Position numbers and translations under genes: made by a program
Notes under the pieces: generated by a model
The model's input: the letters and a program-made list of their open reading frames with translations, nothing else
Told to the model about the DNA's origin: nothing
Databases searched by the model: none
Source: Lycorma delicatula
Taxonomy: Eukaryota > Arthropoda > Insecta > Hemiptera > Fulgoridae
Assembly: GCF_047948215.1 (NCBI RefSeq)
Contig: NC_134461.1
Span: 89,734,245-89,798,244, forward strand
Length of the DNA: 64,000 nucleotides
Direction of reading: 5' to 3'
In this document: in pieces, positions 28,801 to 42,454 of the stretch
How the letters are laid out: each line of letters starts with the position of its first letter
Numbering within the stretch: position 1 is the first letter of the stretch

Positions 28801-31800
28801 TTTCTTAAATAGTCTATTTGGAGGTCTCCATTAAAATTTATTTTAATAGATCTTCTGTTCAGGAAACCATGTTGGTTTCCGCTAAATTTACCATATTAAA
28901 TCTGACATGATTATACATTAGTATACAAAACCTGTTCAAATATCTTGGCAAACACATTTAAATTAGAAACTTATCTGTAATGATTTATTATATTTTTGTT
29001 ACCAAACTTAATACACTGAGGCCTGGAAGACTTTTTTTTTTTTTTTTTTTTTGTCTTCAGTCATTTGACTGGTTTGATGCAGCTCTCCAAGATTCCCTAT
29101 CTAGTGCTAGTCGTTTCATTTCAGTATACCCTCTACACCCTACATCCCTAACAATTTGTTTTACATATTCCAAACGTGGCCTGCCTACACAATTTTTCCC
29201 TTCTACCTGTCCTTCCAAAATTAAAGCGACTATTCCAGGATGCCTTAGTATGTGGCCTATAAGTCTGTCTCTTCTTTTAACTATATTTTTCCAAATGCTT
29301 CTTTCTTCATCTATTTGCCCCAATACCTCCTCATTTGTCACTTTATCCACCCATCTGATTTTTAACATTCTCCTATAGCACCACATTTCAAAAGCTTCTA
29401 ACCTTTTCTTCTCAGATACTCCGATTGTCCAAGTTTCACTTCCATATAAAGCGACACTCCAAACATACACTTTCAAAAATATTTTCCTGACATTTAAATT
29501 AATTTTTGATGTAAACAACTTATATTTCTTACTGAAGACTCGTTTAGCTTGTGCTATTCGGCATTTTATATCGCTCCTGCTTCGTCCATCTTTAGTAATT
29601 CTACTTCCCAAATAACAAAATTCTTCTACCTCCATAATCTTTTCTCCTCCTATTTTCACATTCAGTGGTCCATCTTTGTTATTTCTACTACATTTCATTA
29701 CTTTTGTTTTGTTCTTGTTTATTTTCATGCGATAGTTCTTGCGTAGGACTTCATCTATGCCATTCATTGTTTCTTCTAAATCCTTTTTATTCTCGGCTAG
29801 AATTACTATATCATCAGCAAATCGTAGCATCTTTATCTTTTCACCTTGTACTGTTACTCCGAATCTAAATTGTTCTTTAACATCATTAACTGCTAGTTCC
29901 ATGTAAAGATTAAAAAGTAACGGAGATAGAGAACATCCTTGTCGGACTCCCTTTCTTATTATGGCTTCTTTCTTATGTTCTTCAATTGCTACTGTTGCTG
30001 TTTGGTTCCTGTACATGTTAGCAATTGTTCTTCTATCTCTGTATTTGAACCCTAATTTTTTTTAAATGCTGAACATTTTATTCCAGTCTACGTTATCGAA
30101 TGCCTTTTCTAGGTCTATAAACGCCAAGTATGTTGGTTTGTTTTTCTTTAATCTTCCTTCTACTATTAATCTGAGGCCTAAAATTGCTTCCCTTGTCCCT
30201 ATACTTTTCCTGAAACCAAATTGGTCTTCTCCTAACACTTCCTCCACTCTCCTCTCAATTCTTCTGTATAGAATTCTAGTTAAGATTTTTGATGCATGAC
30301 TAGTTAAACTAATTGTTCTGTATTCTTCACATTTATCTGCCCCTGATTTCTTTGGTATCATTACTATAACACTTTTTTTGAAGTCTGACGGAAATTCCCC
30401 TTTTTCATAAATATTACACACCAGTTTGTATAATCTATCAATCGCCTCCTCCCCTGCACTGCGCAGTAATTCTACAGGTATTCCGTCTATTCCAGGAGCC
30501 TTTCTGCCATTTAAATCTTTTAATGCTCTCTTAAATTCAGATCTCAGTATTGTTTCTCCCATTTCATCCTCCTCAACTTCCTCTATAAAACCATTTTCTA
30601 ATTAATTTCCTCCGTATAACTCTTCAATATATTCCACCCATCTATCGACTTTACCTTTCGTATTATATATAGGTGTACCATCTTTGTTTAACACATTATT
30701 ACATTTTAATTTATGTACCCCAAAATTTTCCTTAACTTTCCTGTATGCTCCGTCTATTTTACCAATGTTCATTTCTCTTTCCACTTCTGAACACTTTTCT
30801 TTAATCCACTCTTCTTTCGCCAGTTTGCACTTCCTGTTTATAGCATTTCTTAATTGCCGATAGTTCCTTTTACTTTCTTCATCACTAGCATTCTTATATT
30901 TTCTACGTTCATCCATCAGCTGCAATATATCGTCTGAAACCCAAGGTTTTCTACCAGTTCTCTTTATTCCGCCTAAGTTTGCTTCTGCTGATTTAAGAAT
31001 TTCCCTTTTAACATTCTCCCATTCTTCTTCTACATTTTCTATCTTATCTTTTTTACTCAGACCTCTTGCGATGTCCTCCTCAAAAATCTTCTTTACCTCC
31101 TCTTCCTCAAGCTTCTCTAAATTCCACCGATTCATCTGACACCTTTTCTTCAGGTTTTTAAACCCCAATCTACATTTCATTATCACCAAATTATGGTCGC
31201 TATCAATGTCTGCTCCAGGGTAAGTTTTGCAGTCCACGAGTTGATTTCTAAATCTTTGCTTAACCATGATATAATCTATCTGATACCTTGCAGTATCGCC
31301 TGGCTTTTTCCAAGTGTATATTCTTCTATTATGATTTTTAAATTGGGTGTTGGCAATTACTAAATTATACTTCGTGCAAAACTCTATAAGTCGGTCCCCT
31401 CTTTCATTCCTTTTGCCCAGCCCGTATTCACCCACTATATTTCCTTCCTTGCCTTTTCCAATGCTTGCATTCCAATCTCCAACTATTATTAAATTTTCAT
31501 CTCCTTTTACGTGTTTAATTGCTTCATCAATCTCTTCGTATATTCCAGTGTTCCAGGAACACTTTTATCTGGCTTATATTTGCATACTGAGAGATTTTTG
31601 TAATTTCAGGGTAAGGTTTACAGTAGCATCTCATTTCCTTTCTTACTGCCAATCTAGCCTTTCTCAAAAAAACCTTACAACTCACTTTGGTACTTGCCTT
31701 GTATGCTGCGACAGAAAATTTCAAGGAAATGGACAATAGCCAATTTTCAGTTGAAGATAACTGTAGCTCAATTTCCACCTGCTGTTTTGCTAAATTGGAA

Positions 31801-34800
31801 ATAAATGGGAGCAACACACAATTTTTACTCAGTCTAATGAATTCACACACTGTTTTAGCATTTTCAACAAGTATATGGAAAAAGACCTCCTCACCATATC
31901 ATAGATTTTCAGTGGAATGAATAATAGTTTAAAGATAGTTACTCTGTCAACGCTAGTTTTATTCTTTATGTAATCCAGTACAGCTGGCTTGACAACTGGA
32001 ATCATTCTCTACTTCTGACCTAACCAAAACATGTATTTGCTGTCGCTGTATGTTTCATTGAAATATATAGACATAACACAGATCTTTCCAGTTCATACTG
32101 AAAAAGGTGGTTCTTATATTGAATTCAAAATTTCTCCTTTCATAAGTATAGATATATCTGTATATATCATGTGACCATGTCCAAGGTAACTACGGCAAAA
32201 ATTTTTTAACAGAATTAGCAAAATTCTGATATGAGCCTATATGTAATTCAGCACTGAAAACATATTCAATATCACTCACAATATGTAATTTGATATCACA
32301 TTTTTTCAGTTTACTTTTAATACAAACATGAAATTCCATATGGCCTCAGAATGGACAAATTCCTTCAACTACAGTAAGAACTCTACCAGGACACAGTAAG
32401 TCCTTCATTTACCTGTAAAGAAGACTCAAACAGATAAGATCCATTCAAAGGATTTTGACCAAGTATTTGGAGAACAATCCATAAGGAATTATCATTCAGA
32501 GGAAGGGAAACTGTTACATAACAGGTTTATAAATAAATTTGGGAGAAAATGCCACTGCCAGAATAGGATCTTTGGAGTAGGTTAGGCTTTTTCACTAAAG
32601 ACAAAAAAAAATGTAAAATTATTACTGAAAAGTTACAAAGCTTTACAAAAACCTATTTACTGAACAGGGAATGGAACCTAATTTTATTTGCCATAAAGTA
32701 TACAGTGTTAATTTCTTCACTTCATATTTATTTTCTGTGATTTAATTTCTCAAACTATATTGTAAAAAACTGTCAGAAATTGTGAAAAAACAGTCAAATT
32801 CTGCTGATCATTTGGGATCTTTTATTTCATTATCTTTTTGGTGGCAAGTATATCCGATATGTCTACATTGCTACATACTCTCATGAAATTATTTTACAGA
32901 TTAGGCTTGAAATTAATTAACTACTAAAAACTAAATGTGATTTTTTATTTGTATGATACAGATTTGTCATTCATGTCATAAATGTTGGGAGGATTAGGAA
33001 ACTTGATGATTAGAAATAAAATGAGAATACAAAATTCACTTATAATTAAAATATATGATATAAAATAAACAAAATGAGAGAACGTAACGAAGTAATAGGT
33101 TGACCATAAGCACACACTGTAAACAAGCTTAGCTGACAACTTGCAAAGAGAACAGAAACTATTGAAGTTCAAAATACTGTGCTGCCTTAAGTTTTAAAAA
33201 TGTAGATTATAAACTATATGGATCCTAATAAAGAAATATGATGTAGTGATAAATCCAATTTCAGTTAGGTAAGGAGTAAAATAGTAAATGTATTGGTTAC
33301 ATCATTAGGATTTGACAACATATGTATGTTAACAGTGGTATTAATGATTGAAATTACAAAAACTTAATACCACTCTTTACAAAAAACAAATGTTGTCAAT
33401 TTAACACCAGTATATACCTGCAAGATTCAATTAATGCATCAGAGGAGATTTTAAAGCTAAATTTGTTAAAACTAATGCTGCAATTTATGAAAACCGTCAA
33501 TTTATAAAAATATAATACCTGTTCCTGCATAACTGCAAGCAATCAACTGGAATACATTATTTTATTGCCTGATTGAAATAATACATTTAACTAAATAACA
33601 GTACACATTATTAAAAATTTTTTTTTTAACCTCTGGGTCTGCAGTTAAGCATTTTTTTTGCAGAGGATGAGATTAATGTTTTGTAGCGTGTGTGAAAAAC
33701 ACCAACATTAGCATAATAATGTCCTTTTTCATAAGGTGAAGTAATATGTCAAGTTATTCAAAAATATTTTGTTTCCTTATTTGGTTTGGTAGACATAAAT
33801 AGTATTATTTTTTTAAGAATGAGTGATTATTCTTTTTGCAAAGATTGGACATTTGTAAATTAAAACAATGATAAATTAAAATTTTCTAGGTATCATTCTA
33901 CATGATTCATACTTATGAATGCCAAACGATGATCTGACAGCCTATTCTCGTGTCTTGAAAACTTGTTCTAATTTTTTGAGGGAGCCCAGCAGAAATTATA
34001 CTTTAGAAGGGAATTTACATAAGCATAATAAATATTTAATAATGATGATGAGCATGATTTTATTAAAGCACTACAAAGCAGTACAGTATCATTTATTTGA
34101 TACAAATGATATCAATTTGATCATCCAAAAGAATTTATCATCTAATAAAACATCCAGAAATTTCACTTTACGGGCAACAGAAATACTATTATTTCCATTA
34201 TTGGGCATTCTATCCACGCAGTCAACAATATGTCTACCTGATATGTACAATGCAATAGCTTTATCTGTATTTAAAATTAGATTGTTACAATCCATTCAAT
34301 GAATAATTTTGTCAACTGCTATAGTAGAACTATCAATTCCTTTGAGCTAATTATCTTCAGAGATAGACACAGTAGTGGCATTTGTAAAGCAGGTAACTAA
34401 GAACAGTAAAAATTTTTTAAAATGAATATTAATAAACAACAAGTAAATCAGGAGACTGAGGACTTTTTCTGAGGCACTCTATATTCTACACCATGCAGGG
34501 AGGATCAACATTTTACAAGTGTACTCTTGAATAAGATTACATTTTAATTACCTGAAGATAAGATTTCAATTATCTGTTAAGGAATGACTTTAAACAATTG
34601 TAACCAACTCTTCTAATGGCATAGCTAATAAGTTTTCAACGGTAAAAAATGTAAAACTAAATCAAATGCTTTATCAAGATCACAAAAAACTGAAAATGTG
34701 TCAATGAAACAATTTTTCCAATGAAACATGCTGAAATTTGTTATATATTATGCTCTATAAGCAATGTTAAGTCTGTTTTTCATAACTTTTCCAAATACAT

Positions 34801-37800
34801 TAGAAAATATAGAAAAAATAGAACTGGCCAACAATTTTGTAAATTAAGGACCAAACCTTTCTTAAGGAGGGGAATTATAAGACAAGATTAAAGACAGTTG
34901 GGAAATATTCTGATATTGAAAGATTTATTAATTAATCTTATAGGAGGAATAATAAAAGAATCTAGGTTTATTTTCAAATATGAGAAGAATTTCATCAATG
35001 CCCAATGAATATTTATTCGAAGTTTAAAATAGAAGCTTTAACTTCCTAGGATTCAACAAAAAATAAAAATACTAATTCAACAATAAAACCACTGAAGGTG
35101 AATAATAGCTTTGTTTGAAATGGATCCTTATTTATGTTATTTGAAAAACAGGAAAAAATTTACTGAATTCTTCTGCTGTCTGAACAGGAGTGGATTCCTT
35201 TTGTATTTTTGGTAAAGTTCTCTGATGATAACAGGTGAAGTTATAAGCTACATACAAAATACTGTTAACATTGTACCTGTATTTATAAAATAAAAATAAA
35301 AGCAACTACTGACTAAAATAAAATATCTTTTTAGCAGTCAAAGTCAAAAGTGGAATATTAGCTTAAATGTAATATGAGTCTCTTGAACACCTAACTGGAT
35401 TGGTGCCAGTATACTAATGTATGAAACAGGCATTTATTTTTTTGTACTGGTTTATTGAATATTTTTTATTTATGATTTCATTTAGAATACTTTTTCTAAA
35501 TAGAAAAAGTTTTCAAAACCTACTGGAATATTCCTCCAAATAATTGAAATGCCATTATTATATTTCATACTCTCTTCTGAAAATCCTGAAGACTATTGAT
35601 TATTAATAATATTCCATAATTCATGGTATTACTAAATGTGATGATTATTGTCCACAGCATAGTATTTACTACAGACATCATGAATCTTTGTTTTTGTTTC
35701 CATTACCACCTTCTTGGATATATCATCATGATAGCAGGCTCTTCTATACATTCATCTATTCTTGTCTTCAAATCTATGATTATCTCCAATAACCCATTTT
35801 TGATATTTTTTTATTTAGAAATTATATTTTATGCACACAAGTATCTATACATAAAAAGATAAGTTGGAAAATCATTTCTACAGTGATATGGAGACTGATG
35901 CAATTAGAAATAAAAGCTTAAACAATATTTTTAAACTGTTAATTAAAGTTTGTGAAAATGGCTATATATGTCAATACAGATGGTAATACATGTCAAAGTA
36001 AGAATCAATAACTTTTACATCAAAATAAAACACTGGCTTTGGTAAGGAATAATTCATAATCAGTGATAAATGATGAACAGTTTCATAAAACGGGAGACTG
36101 CCAATGAGACAAACATCACATGCAAGTGTAACTAATGTATATGAGTTAAGAATAGAGACAGGATTGTAAGAGTTTAATTTTCTAAGATTTGGGCAACTAA
36201 TCAGTTACTGCTAATTACATTCCACAGCAACCATACATATAATGTAAACTACAAATTAGAGTAATTCTACAATAAAATTTTTCATGAAATTGTTCCAAAC
36301 TTCAATAAGATTATAGAATAGAATATAATAAAATCTTATCTAATTATTATCAAACCCAAAATAGAATATTACATGTGTGTGTTCTATGAAACACTTTAAA
36401 CTGTTCAACAATGATTTTGTTAGATGATCAATTTTTGCTGAATCTTATATATTTTTGGGTACTGATTTCAAATATGAAGTCAGAATTTCCCTATCAGCCT
36501 CGGATTTTTTTGTCTTTGCCCTTCCTATATTCCAGCAAGTACATATGCATGAACATTGCAAGTAAAATATACTATTTATTTATTGCAGCAGTTAAAGTGT
36601 TAAATAAATTATAATTTATTTCAGCTGATCAATAGCCATGAAAAATAAGTATTATTATTATTATATACACAGTAATTAAAACAATTACAAATGATATACA
36701 TACAATTCATGTCATATTTTTTCTAAATGTAATTATGGTACCTGTAACTCGCACAATTTTTTTCTAACTGTAATTATGGTACCTGCAATTTGCACAGTAT
36801 TAGCCACACATTGTGCAGCAAAAATGAATTTTTTGGTGACTAAGTGCTGCATGTAATACAACAAACAATGTGTCATGCTGGCTAAGAAAAGTTTTAACTA
36901 CATCAGTCAAGCTCAAGCTCTTGTATGTGTTACATTTAGTGGTGTAGCTACTTTTCCTACAGATTTGTAATTTTATTTTTCCCCAGTAAAATCAATGAAT
37001 ATACTACATTAATGTGTGCATAAAGTGTTTAAAATTTTGTAATACATGTTTGTGAGTGTATTACAATAACACTTTAATAAAAATGGTATACAGCATTAAT
37101 CAACCTTTCTGCTACATTTGTGGTGTGGTAATATTAAAATCTCACAGGAGAAACATAACTCCACTAACAAAAAAAATCATATTTTGAATGTAAAGTAGGT
37201 GATCCCCATCCTATCCTTATGTTGTAAAACAAGTTCCCTAAAAAACAAACAAAAAACAATATTTATACATGGACAACACACACGTAGATAATATTTTGGT
37301 ACAAGAATCTCAAAAGAAAAATGACATCATTAATAATAGAGAAAAAACTACGGAAATTTTAGAACTAAATAATTATTATTAAAGTAACCAAAAAATGTTA
37401 CATTTACAAACTCAAAAATAAACAAAATTTAATAAATTCAGAGGCAGACAATTAAAGATTATTTATTATTTTTCTCTAAATTAGCTGAGAAGAAATAGAA
37501 GATGTTATTAAAAAAAATGATGAGCTGATGCATCAAACAACTGATAATATAATTCAATTGCATGTAAACATTTACACTTATCAACTGATTAGCACAGCGC
37601 GCACGCATACACACACATTTGAAAATTAAAATTTATTGAGGAAGAGTTTAAAAAGCTCCTCCACCATAAAAGTATAGTAACTGATAAGAAAATAATGATC
37701 TGACAATGGTAGAGGGATAACAAGAATGGGAAGATTTATCCACTGAGAACTAGGAAGTATAACAAACAAATAATGCAACCCAGACAAGTTTAAAGATTGC

Positions 37801-40800
37801 TCAAATCAAATACCTTTACTTGGGATGAGAGAAACGTATTATTAATCTAACAGTTTCACAACATTCTTCAACAACAGGGTCAGGTTTCTCCATGAAAAAT
37901 CCCACCCATCTCCAGAATTATACGGCACAGAGAATTATATGACTAAATTGTTACTAGTTTAGCAGCCATAACCCACCAGGCTGTTTTAGTGGTGAACTCA
38001 TCACCACAAATCAGCTGATTTCAAAGTCAAGCGTTCTAAGGTTCAAATCCTTTTATAAGGATTTGAATACTAGATCATGAACACCAAAGTTTGTTGGTGG
38101 TTGGTTGGTTTCAATTAACCATCTCAGGAATGGTCAATCTGAGACTGTACAAGACACTACATAACTTCCTTTACATTCATACATATCATCCTCTGAAGGA
38201 TGAATGAGATTGATTACCTTATTGTGGTTCTGAAGACTAAACAGAAAAAAAAATAGCAGCCATACTATACCAGAATATATGTTGTAAATATTTTATTTAC
38301 AATAATCATAAAATTTTAATATTTTTATGATATAACTGATGATGAAAAACAGAGATCATTATCACTCTGCTATAGAGGTCAGCAATATGTTATATTGGAA
38401 TAGAAATGGTAGAATGTTATCCCCTGTTATAATATAACTATAAATATATATATTTATATTGTTACCACATATATGCCTAATTTAATATCGGTGGGCGAAC
38501 ATAATGGCAACTCAGATGCGAGCTGGCACACAGTATATGGACACATGGACACACTGATACAAGCATCATCACTACCGCCGCACAGTTTCCCACCACAGCG
38601 GCACTGCAGCCCCACCACTCTCAGGCTCCAATAAAAGTGTGCTCAAGAGTGAATTTGCGATTCATCATCCGCCACCACCTGGAGAAGACCAAGAAGAAGA
38701 AGAAGTTGGAAGAAGACAGAAGTTCCTTGGCCGGCTCAACATGGGACCTTCCGGCAGATGCCAACATTCTCGCCAGAGCAGCAGGCCTGGCCGGCTCACC
38801 GAGGGAACTGCTGGACACGGACACTACCTTCCCGCTCCAGCTTGCCGAGTTTCAATCGTCCTGGCCATGGCAGACTCAGCAGCAGGAGCCAGTGCAGTGT
38901 GGAATTGCTCGGGAAGAACTGCCTTGGCCACAGCGGCAAAGGACAACCGACGCCGACCCGACACTGCAGGGCTCTGGGGCCATCACTGCCATGCTGTAGT
39001 GGGGACCCAACTGCCACTGAGGGAAAGCCTGGTTGGACTTCAATGGCAGAGCCGCAACTCCCCGACTTCTCCGGAGACCAACTTCCAGACCCAACAGCTA
39101 TTCTCAGAGCTAACACAAAAAATGGCCTTTTTCAGGGCCACTACAAGGTTATGAATTACGTGCCGTTGAAGCCATTCGGTGACAATATATAAAGTTATAT
39201 AGTCACAAAAAATTATTTCTCTTTTTCTATCTTCTAACTTATTTTAAAACTTTTTATCTGGCACTATCAACTCAAAAAAATGTGTTAAATTCTTCTTTAA
39301 CACTATAATTAAATAGTTTTGTCATTAAGACTAATCTTCAGTCTATTTTTTTGTATTAAGAGCCCATTTGAAACATATCTGTATTTACTTATGATTAAAA
39401 AATATATATATTTTTTTAAAACAAAATAATGCAAATAAATACATATAAACGGAAATCAATACTTTAATTTCATAACTTACTATCAAGATCATCTGGTAAG
39501 AGTGAGTCAAACATAGAGCCAGAGTTACAAGCTTCTACATACAACACCATCTGTAAAACAATAAATGGAATAAATAACTTTAATTAATAACAGATGAATA
39601 ATTTAAAATGTAAAGGAATTTGTTTTTTTAAAAAAGAAATCCTATATTACATTTTTTCCTTTCACCAGTTTATTCTATTTACAAGTGTATTCTAAAACTG
39701 ATTGGGTGATTATAGAAAAACGTTTTTTATTAGACACATAACCTACTACATACGTCAATTAATTTTCTACATAGTCACTTCCCATATTCAAGTACTTAGA
39801 GTAGTTACCAGTTTTTGGAGATCCTTGTAAAAATCTGCCAGGTATTCAGTCACACTTTCCCTTGATAAACAGATGGTAAACATTTGGCAACAATCTGAAG
39901 GCTGTATGGGAGACCATTAGAAATTTGTTACTTTTAAGTGCTTAAGTAAATCCTTTGTATGGCCTGTGAAGTAAGGTAATGCATTTGGGCAAAAGAACAC
40001 ACTTAATGAGTAATCCATGCCATTTTTTATGCTAGAACTCTGAAACTTCCTCAGCATTTCACATTGAAATTCTTAAATTATAGTGGTACAAGTTTCTATG
40101 AGTCTTGTTATTAAAATTTTCCTATGATGGCAGAACATGGTAGTTTAATAATATTTTCTAGAAGTGTTTTTTGCTTGTAAAGTGAATGAGAGTTTGCAAA
40201 GTTGACTGTGTGTTATCCTAAGTCAAGATGTTCTTTTATGTATGACTTGAAAAATCAAAGCTGCAGCCATTCTTTCAATTTTGTGAATGACAGTAGTTGT
40301 GGTATCCACTTTGCAAAGAACTAATGGAAACTGAATATCTCTATCACAATTGTATAGTCATTCTTTAATTTTTGGAAATTAATTTGAAAGGAAATAAACT
40401 ATCAAATGATGTTTACCATACATAATCTCTTCTAACTTTTGTAATTGAATTCACTTGTCACAATTGAGTCACCCTTTCCTTTCCTTGTCATGCAAATTTG
40501 TGTATTCTTATTGAAGTTCCAGTACAAATTACTCACACGAGTGCTATATGTAACTTTACAACCATAATAAGAAAAAATCATTGATCAATGTTGATGGTAT
40601 GGAGTTCTGCTCATAAAAAATTGTTAAAACACGTATCTTTAAGTTACCAGAAGCAACAATGAGAAATTTTATGTTTCATTAAAACCACTACTTCAACAAT
40701 GAACAGAATGGATGGCAGAGAGGTGTATAACAAGATTGCTGGTGATTACTGTTCATGTACAATACTTCATTGCCAAATAGTTAATTTTCAAGAGCCAATC

Positions 40801-42422
40801 AAAAGTCAGTTCTGGAATAAACAGTTTTTTCTTTATTTCTCTATTGAATATATATATTTAAAGCACTTTCCTACATATTTAGAGTTAATAGCTGAAATTT
40901 TCATGAAGATCAAACCAGTAATTCTTTGAAATTATATAAAATAAAGATAAGAGTTAAACTGAGAATTTTTGTTTTTAAGTTAATAAAAAATATGTAACCA
41001 TATTAAAAAAGTCAAGATCATGAATGATAATGATAATAATAATAATAATAATGCTGAAAAGAAAGAAGCATACGATTAATTTAAACACATGCCAACTCAA
41101 GGAAATTTATTGAATTTCAAAAGGGAAAAAGCCAATGTGAGAAGATTATCCTACTTGCCATGAAAACATTCTGGGAAAAGTACATAGCTACTGTTAATAG
41201 AACAACCCCTGCCTCTAAAATCTGCAAGAAAATAAAAGCTATAGATAGAAAATTAGCACATATTCGATTCTCTATAATTCTCTGGGATAGTCATGATTTA
41301 ATCAAACGACAAGGAATTCAGTCTTTTGCTGATCATTTCCAGTTGGTAAGCAATTTTAGTAATTATAATGAATTTTTACCGATATATAAATAGAGCAAGA
41401 ATTAGAGCTAAACTTTGACATGGCAATAATTCAACAGTATAACATTCCTTTTAAAATAAGAGAACTCAATTAGACTCTGGTCAAAGTTAGTAAACAACAG
41501 TTGAGATGAGGCTTCCATGTGCATCTATTCAGAACATAAACTACTCCAAAACGATTCTCACTACTTATTACATTTGGAGAGAAGGAACATATTCTAGATG
41601 GTGGCACAAGGCCATAGTAATAACAGTGCTGAAGGAGAAAAACCTACTTCAAGGACAGAACTACAGACAAATTGCCCTTACATGTAGCATTAGAAAGATA
41701 ATTGAAGGTGAAGATGATTTCTGTAGATCTTGTTTGTTATCTTGAGAGAAAGCATTTTCTATCCCCTCATCAGTCAGGAAAAGGAAATACTATTGCACCT
41801 TGTAAATGTCCACCTTGAATATGGAATTCAGAATGCAATTATAAAGCATCATACAGTAGGTGGATTTTTCAATCTTGAAAATATGTTTTGATACAACATG
41901 GAAATACGGTGTACTAAAACAATTGTATGAGTAGAGTCTGTGAGGTAATCTTTCAATAAGAAAGAAATTTTTCCAAATAATTCTTTAACAAGAGTTAAAT
42001 TTTGTATCAATAAGGTAAACATAGTATACAAGAAATTATGTAAAAGATTATTAAAAAAAAAGTTATAATAATAATAAAGCTAAACTAAAGACGTATGTGA
42101 ATTTTTAAACAGATTAATGGAATCTAAAATCATTTAGAAGACCATTACAAGTGACAAGTAGGATATGTACGCTGCCAATTAAATTTAGATTTAGGTGTTA
42201 AGACTACTGTAAACCTTGTTTAATAAGAACTAAGGTTCTTAGTATATTTATGTATAAATAAAATAAATTAAATTTCAACCTTACCAACAATTCGTCTGTT
42301 TTTTCTTCAAGTACTTTCGGTCATTCAACCATCATCAGGAAAATTTTTATTTCAATTTAAAAATATTAAAGTTAACAAAAATAGATTAATAAGTTAAAAA
42401 ATATTAAAATCGTAGTTCTTTG

Positions 42423-42454
<32 letters not shown>

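Noticed and set aside
29549..30299. Plus-strand frames with hydrophobic translations at 29.5-30.3 kb
   Set aside because: Antisense shadows of the LINE reverse transcriptase.
38639..39192. Overlapping long frames on both strands as protein genes
   Set aside because: All frames are open because the segment is GC-rich and stop codons are AT-rich. Translations show low-complexity drift and no domain; LTR-like ends explain the block better.
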